A program made the translations under genes and the position numbers. From Tetranychus cinnabarinus (taxonomy: Eukaryota; Arthropoda; Arachnida; Trombidiformes; Tetranychidae), in contig WHVY01000004.1 in NCBI GenBank assembly GCA_022266195.1, positions 8,139,501 to 8,203,500 on the forward strand: a DNA stretch of 64,000 nt, written 5' to 3'. Under the pieces are notes generated by a model that was not told where the DNA came from, made no database searches, and was given only the letters and a program-made list of their open reading frames with translations. Positions 59,861-64,000 of the stretch are shown here, one piece after another (positions within the stretch are counted from its first letter, which is position 1; the number at the start of each line of letters is the position of its first letter).

Positions 59861-61669
59861 TTTGCTCAGTTTTAGGGATAACAGAAATAGCTTCTATCAT
59901 TAATTTTGATCATTTCTATAAATATTTCTGTGCTAAATCTTGCACGATAAAGCTGCTATGAAATAGTAAACCTAACTTTAAATACTCTCAGGCTTTTAAA
60001 TAATCTATCTTAATTTTTTTAACTTAATTTCGAGGTTTGTTAAAGTTAGAACACCTTTAATCACTCAAAAAAACAGCAATGAATACATTAATTCACACTT
60101 ATACCTTTGCAAACAATCTTATTTGCTTTAATTTTTGCATCTTCTTGTTTCGTTAATTTTAAAATCATGATTTTTTGCCTTCTCTTGATCAATTTCAACA
60201 TTTTCCTGTAAACTTAATTTTTTTGACCCAATCTTGAAATTTTTATCATTTGAAACCCTTTTTGTCTCATTTTGAATGTAATTGTACAAACATTTACAGA
60301 TTTATCATTAGGATGTAAAATTATAATTATAATTTTTTCCCATATTATTGTTTAATTTGATCATTTATTTACTTATCTCAATCTCGTTTACTTTAATTGT
60401 TATAATTTAATCCTTTCCTTTTCCGCTCCTGGTGATGGTTTAATTTGCTTTTCCTCATTTATTTCTGGTTTGCTGTTTTTGTTTTAAAACATAATCTCTA
60501 TTTAATGTAAGAAGATTGTTACAATTTACCACTTAAATTTAAATAATTTAAACTAATTGTTTCTCATTTTTCTCTTCTCCAGGTTCTCGGACTCCGCAAG
60601 CACCTTAGGAATAATTTATTTACCAATGAATCATCTGTATCATCCTCATCTCCATCATCATCACCATGCACACCATTCTTATCACCTTTAACTGAATTTA
60701 ACTGTCTTTATTTACCATCTTTAATTGTTTATTTGCAAGCTAAATCACTTCTCCTATTTGTTAGATTAGCTTTTGCCTATTTTTCGGCATCCAAAGCAAA
60801 CCAAATACAAAACCATCCTACTAATCAATTTAATCAATTATTGATTGATAAAATTGGTTTCTAGCTTGTTGATAAATCTGTATTTGACCTGAATGGTTTC
60901 ACATAAATTATTTGTATTTTACCGTTGACCATTAACCAAAAAGAAAGCGAGAAAACGAAAGAGTAAAGAATGCAATGGAATAGGATTAACCTCAATATGG
61001 CTGATTATTTAGAATCTACCTAAACAATTCCGTCATCATCGAACCATAATCATCACCTGTTGCCATTAACAGGAATAGAAGTGAACAAGAAACATTCAAT
61101 TGTATTAGTTGAAAGGTTAATTAAAAGTCCTGACAAAAATTGCAACCAAGGAAATTAATTAACCAGGTTTTAGTATAAGCTCAAAGATACATTTTTGCTA
61201 AATTGCTCCAGCAAATAGTGATAAAGTTTAATGAAATAAAAGTATGAAATAAGCGATTGCAAACGCTAGTCGTTCAAATAATGGATCGAAAACAAACAAA
61301 TGCAAGAAAAGGAAACTTGATTGTTCTCAATTTTCATTTTTAATTTGCTCTTAATTGTTACATAAATTTGAAACTAAAAATGACACAAAAAGTTGAAAAA
61401 AGAACAAATCTTCAATTCTTTCAAATCTCAATTTGTAATTTTCCTTATTTCAATCTCCTTGCAAAGTCTTCCGAAACAACATTCATATCAACGCATTTAA
61501 ATTACATTTAAAACAGTAACTGTAATTTAAACAATTAGCAAGCATAAAAATGTAAATTTACTTTAGGTAAGTTAAAAAATGAATCGCGAAAATTAAACAA
61601 ATAAAAACACCATTGATGTAAAAGAATCTTTTTTATTGCGTTTTCCATTATTACCCATAAAAAATTTTT
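59861..61669. other. 3' region of the CTTNBP2-type gene, no further gene
   Basis: Very AT-rich, consistent with 3' UTR and intergenic DNA. A possible alternative last exon starts after CTCCAG at 60581-60583. A CATCATCAC-type run occurs near 60640-60665. Nothing else recognised. Confidence 0.4.
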
Positions 61670-61751
61670 CGCAGTCGACAGGATTCGAACCTGTGCGGGA
61701 AAATCCCAATGGATTTCAAGTCCATCGCCTTAACCACTCGGCCACGACTGC
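61670..61751 (-). tRNA. tRNA-Ser (UGA)
   Basis: 82 nt on the minus strand. Acceptor arms GCAGTCG/CGACTGC pair perfectly with G as discriminator base, the usual one for serine. D-arm GTGGCCGAGTGGTTAAGGC, anticodon loop CTTGAAA with anticodon TGA, long variable arm (type II tRNA, as for serine), T-arm GGTTCGAATCC. No intron. A T-run (GAAAAATTTTT) follows directly on the transcribed strand and fits an RNA polymerase III terminator. CCA is not encoded, as expected for a nuclear tRNA. Confidence 0.95.
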
Positions 61752-62139
61752 TGGGTCTATACATGTTCGGTTCCGCTTTGAATCGTTCAATGAGGCCAAG
61801 GATCTAAAACCACATGTTTACGAGACATTAGGAAAAGTACTTTGATTTTACACAATTTTGTGCAATTATCTGCTTGTTTTCAGGGGTAAATCATCTCTAA
61901 TGGTGTAATTTATTGTAGATAACTTGGATAGGGATTTGATTGTATTTTACAGATGATTAGCGCTATTTGTTTAGCTATTTGTTTAAGTTGTATTAAATAT
62001 TATTTATAGGAATCTAGTCTGTCATTTGTTGCTTATCAAGAAAACGACATAATATTTTGATAAGGCTATGATTTTGACCAAAATTAATGACGAGAGGCAT
62101 AATGAGAGTTGTTGAGTTGTTTCTTATAACAGGTTTCCA
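61752..62139. other. intergenic between tRNA-Ser and CHCHD7
   Basis: AT-rich spacer; no gene or repeat seen. Confidence 0.45.
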
Positions 62140-62433
62140 TCATGATTTATCAGCTGAAAGGGAGGCCAGATATTCCTCTTTAGCCTTTTCAAAGTTCCTT
62201 ATATTTAACACCAAGGAAGAACGATACTTCTTTTGGTAAAATCGGGTAACGTTTCCCCAAAAATTTCTACAATCGAAGAGTTTAGTCAATACTTCATCAC
62301 AATTGGGTTCCTTGGATAAACAGGTCTTAACCTCTATCTCTTCTTTGTAACAGGGATCACTCTTCATCAGCTCTTCTTTTTTCTTTTGACGCTCCTGGAA
62401 AGCTTTGAAATCCGAGTCTCCTTCTTTGCTCAT
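62140..62433 (-). CDS. CHCHD7: CHCHD7-like twin CX9C protein
   Basis: 97 residues, single exon. Twin CX9C protein of the mitochondrial intermembrane space, the metazoan counterpart of yeast Cox23 implicated in cytochrome oxidase assembly and imported by the Mia40 disulphide relay. Seen: DPC-x9-C (CYKEEIEVKTC) and C-x9-C (CDEVLTKLFDC) followed by RNFWGNV, matching the CRRFWNSI context of CHCHD7. No cleavable presequence, as expected. It is divergent from GatB; the two starts are about 0.2 kb apart and could share a promoter. Confidence 0.8.
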   Translation of the reverse strand: MSKEGDSDFKAFQERQKKKEELMKSDPCYKEEIEVKTCLSKEPNCDEVLTKLFDCRNFWGNVTRFYQKKYRSSLVLNIRNFEKAKEEYLASLSADKS

Positions 62434-62640
62434 TATTGGAACCGTTAACTACAATTGCGATTAAAAACAAAAGAAAATTACACAAAAAAAGAGATCAAAC
62501 GCAATAAAAATCAGAAGAAAGAGCAAACCACCTTACTCTTTGGTTTGTTTACATAGGCTAAACACATGGTTGAATCATATGGTGACAAACGTGACTGGTA
62601 ACCAAACTCAATCTCCAACTTTTTCTCGTAATGATTAACT

Positions 62641-64000
62641 ATGTCATTTCTCGCATCAAGATCTTTACGTTATTATTGTGTTTCTAATTCAACATCAACC
62701 ACTACAAACATCTCCAAACAATCGTCAACAACCTTACCAGCTAATCAACAAAATAGCCCAACTTTTCAAACATATGTCGGTCTTGATGTGCATTGCAAAT
62801 TAAATGTCAACTCTAAATTATTCTCTCGAAGTTCAAATAATTTTTATGCCAAAGCAAATCAGTGTGTATCTTGGTTTGATGCTGCCCTACCCGGAACACT
62901 GCCAGCTGTTAATCATCGGTGCCTCGAGCTAGCAATCAAATCTGCATTGGCTTTAAACTGTCAAATAAACCCAATCTGTGTTTTTGATCGAGAACATATA
63001 TTTGAACCTAGTTATCCATCTGGTTTTCGATTAGTTCAATCGAGAGAACCGATTGCCTCCAATGGACTCCTCAATGTACCGATCAAAGTGGACAAGACAT
63101 GTTACATAAAAACTATTGAATTGAAATCAATTCACCTAGAGGAAGATAGTGGTCACGTCTTTGTTAGTCATTTAGACCAATGTAACTGCATCGATCTCAA
63201 TTCTCGCGGACTCCCATTAATCAAGTTTTCATTCAAAACCACAATAATGACAGCTTTAGAATCATCTAGATCAGTAAATCAGTTGATTCAGATCCTCGAA
63301 AGGTAATATTACAAACTTCATCCAGCAAACATTCTTATATTGTACCTGTCAGATATTCATTCATTTTTCTCTTTATTTCACAGGATTGGAGCTTTTACTC
63401 CTAAAATAGAGGAACGAGCCTTATCGATCGACGTTAAAATCAAGTTGGTCTCTGAAAATACTTCAGATCACGCCGTTACTATTAAAGGAATCAATTCTTG
63501 CAGCTCTTTGGGCACTTATATTGCTAATGAATTCGGCCGTCAAAAATACCTAATTAAAACAAATAACCCAATGAATGTAGACCAAACATATCAGGCCTTA
63601 ACCTCTGGAGGAATGAAAAAGATCAAAACGGAAGATATTGATCCCCGATCAATAATCAATTTATCTATTCCTCCATTTAGATTTGATTCAACTGTACAAA
63701 ATTCAGATGAGAATGTCTCATTATCAATCGAAAAAATTGCTGCTGAATTACCTTCTCTGCCGGACAGTGAAAGATCTCATCTTGTTGATCATTGTAATTT
63801 AAATTTACTCCAAGCAACTAAGCTCATAGAAAATGATTACGCTCAGGTTGTCATCAAGATGGTATCAAATGATCCCTCAATTTGTTCAAACCATTTGTAT
63901 AATTTCACAATGGAAGTATTGAATGCAGCAATTGTTAAAACTAACAGTGAGATTAATCAACTTGATAATTTTATCGACAATTTGGTTGAATGTTTCAACT
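62641..64000 (+). CDS. GatB: mitochondrial glutamyl-tRNA(Gln) amidotransferase subunit B (partial)
   Basis: Exons 62641-63302 and 63384 to beyond the window end. GatB is the tRNA-binding and kinase/transamidase subunit of GatCAB, which converts Glu-tRNA(Gln) to Gln-tRNA(Gln) in mitochondria. Seen: Ser/Thr/Arg-rich N-terminus suited to a mitochondrial presequence, then YVGLDVHCKLNVNSKLF (family: IGLEVH.QL.T..KLF), ALPGTLPAVNHRCLELAIKS, SALALNC.I, FDREHIFEPSYPSGFRL, IHLEEDSGH and DLNSRGLPLIKF. It is rather divergent: the usual zinc-site cysteines and the canonical YPDLPKGYQISQ are replaced. The C-terminal YqeY-like domain begins before the window ends. No frameshift. Confidence 0.85.

Overview
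This is an AT-rich eukaryotic nuclear window with short GT-AG introns (mostly 50-190 nt), a tRNA-Ser(UGA), and single-copy animal genes: RFC3, an aftiphilin-type clathrin adaptor, a CTTNBP2-type protein, CHCHD7, mitochondrial GatB and a Gasp/obstructor chitin-binding protein. The chitin-binding protein and the short ionotropic receptors (IRs) without an amino-terminal domain point to an arthropod. The compact introns and tandem lineage-specific families would fit an acariform mite, but I cannot fix the species.

Layout. 0-9 kb: the C-terminal end of a mariner/Tc1-type transposase, one broken and one intact ionotropic receptor gene, a decayed hAT transposase, and two inverted IR fragments. 9.2-41 kb: a mosaic array of two interleaved families. 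Family P is a small secreted protein resembling the C-terminal PLAT domain of pancreatic-type lipases: three intact 4-exon genes, several pseudogenes, all on the + strand. Family U is a ~230-residue intracellular protein of four exons. Its N-terminal ~50 residues look ubiquitin-like, its C-terminal domain is one I do not recognise, and every copy ends in -LRT(H/R/Q)G. Eleven U genes lie here on the - strand, and two more flank RFC3 at 47-51.5 kb. All 13 are open across their four exons, and a decayed 14th lies at ~26 kb. Most U genes converge on a P gene or P relic. Three instead sit in near-identical ~2.2 kb segmental duplications. The array carries datable insertions: three TA-flanked MITE-like elements, one TAA-flanked MITE, a solo LTR with a 4-bp target duplication, and two Helitron-like elements inserted between A and T.

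41-64 kb is ordinary gene space: Gasp-like gene (+), a His/Ser/Pro-rich secreted protein (-), U12 (+), RFC3 (+), U13 (-), a small unidentified gene, aftiphilin (-), CTTNBP2-like (+, with a 2.4 kb intron), tRNA-Ser (-), CHCHD7 (-) and GatB (+, cut by the window end). CHCHD7 and GatB are divergent, about 0.2 kb apart, and both are mitochondrial.

The most unusual content is family U: many intact paralogues, a shared ~110 bp upstream element, and a ubiquitin-like start joined to an unrecognised domain with a ubiquitin-like tail. Exon coordinates were read by eye from splice consensus and frame agreement; no alignment or database search was run.
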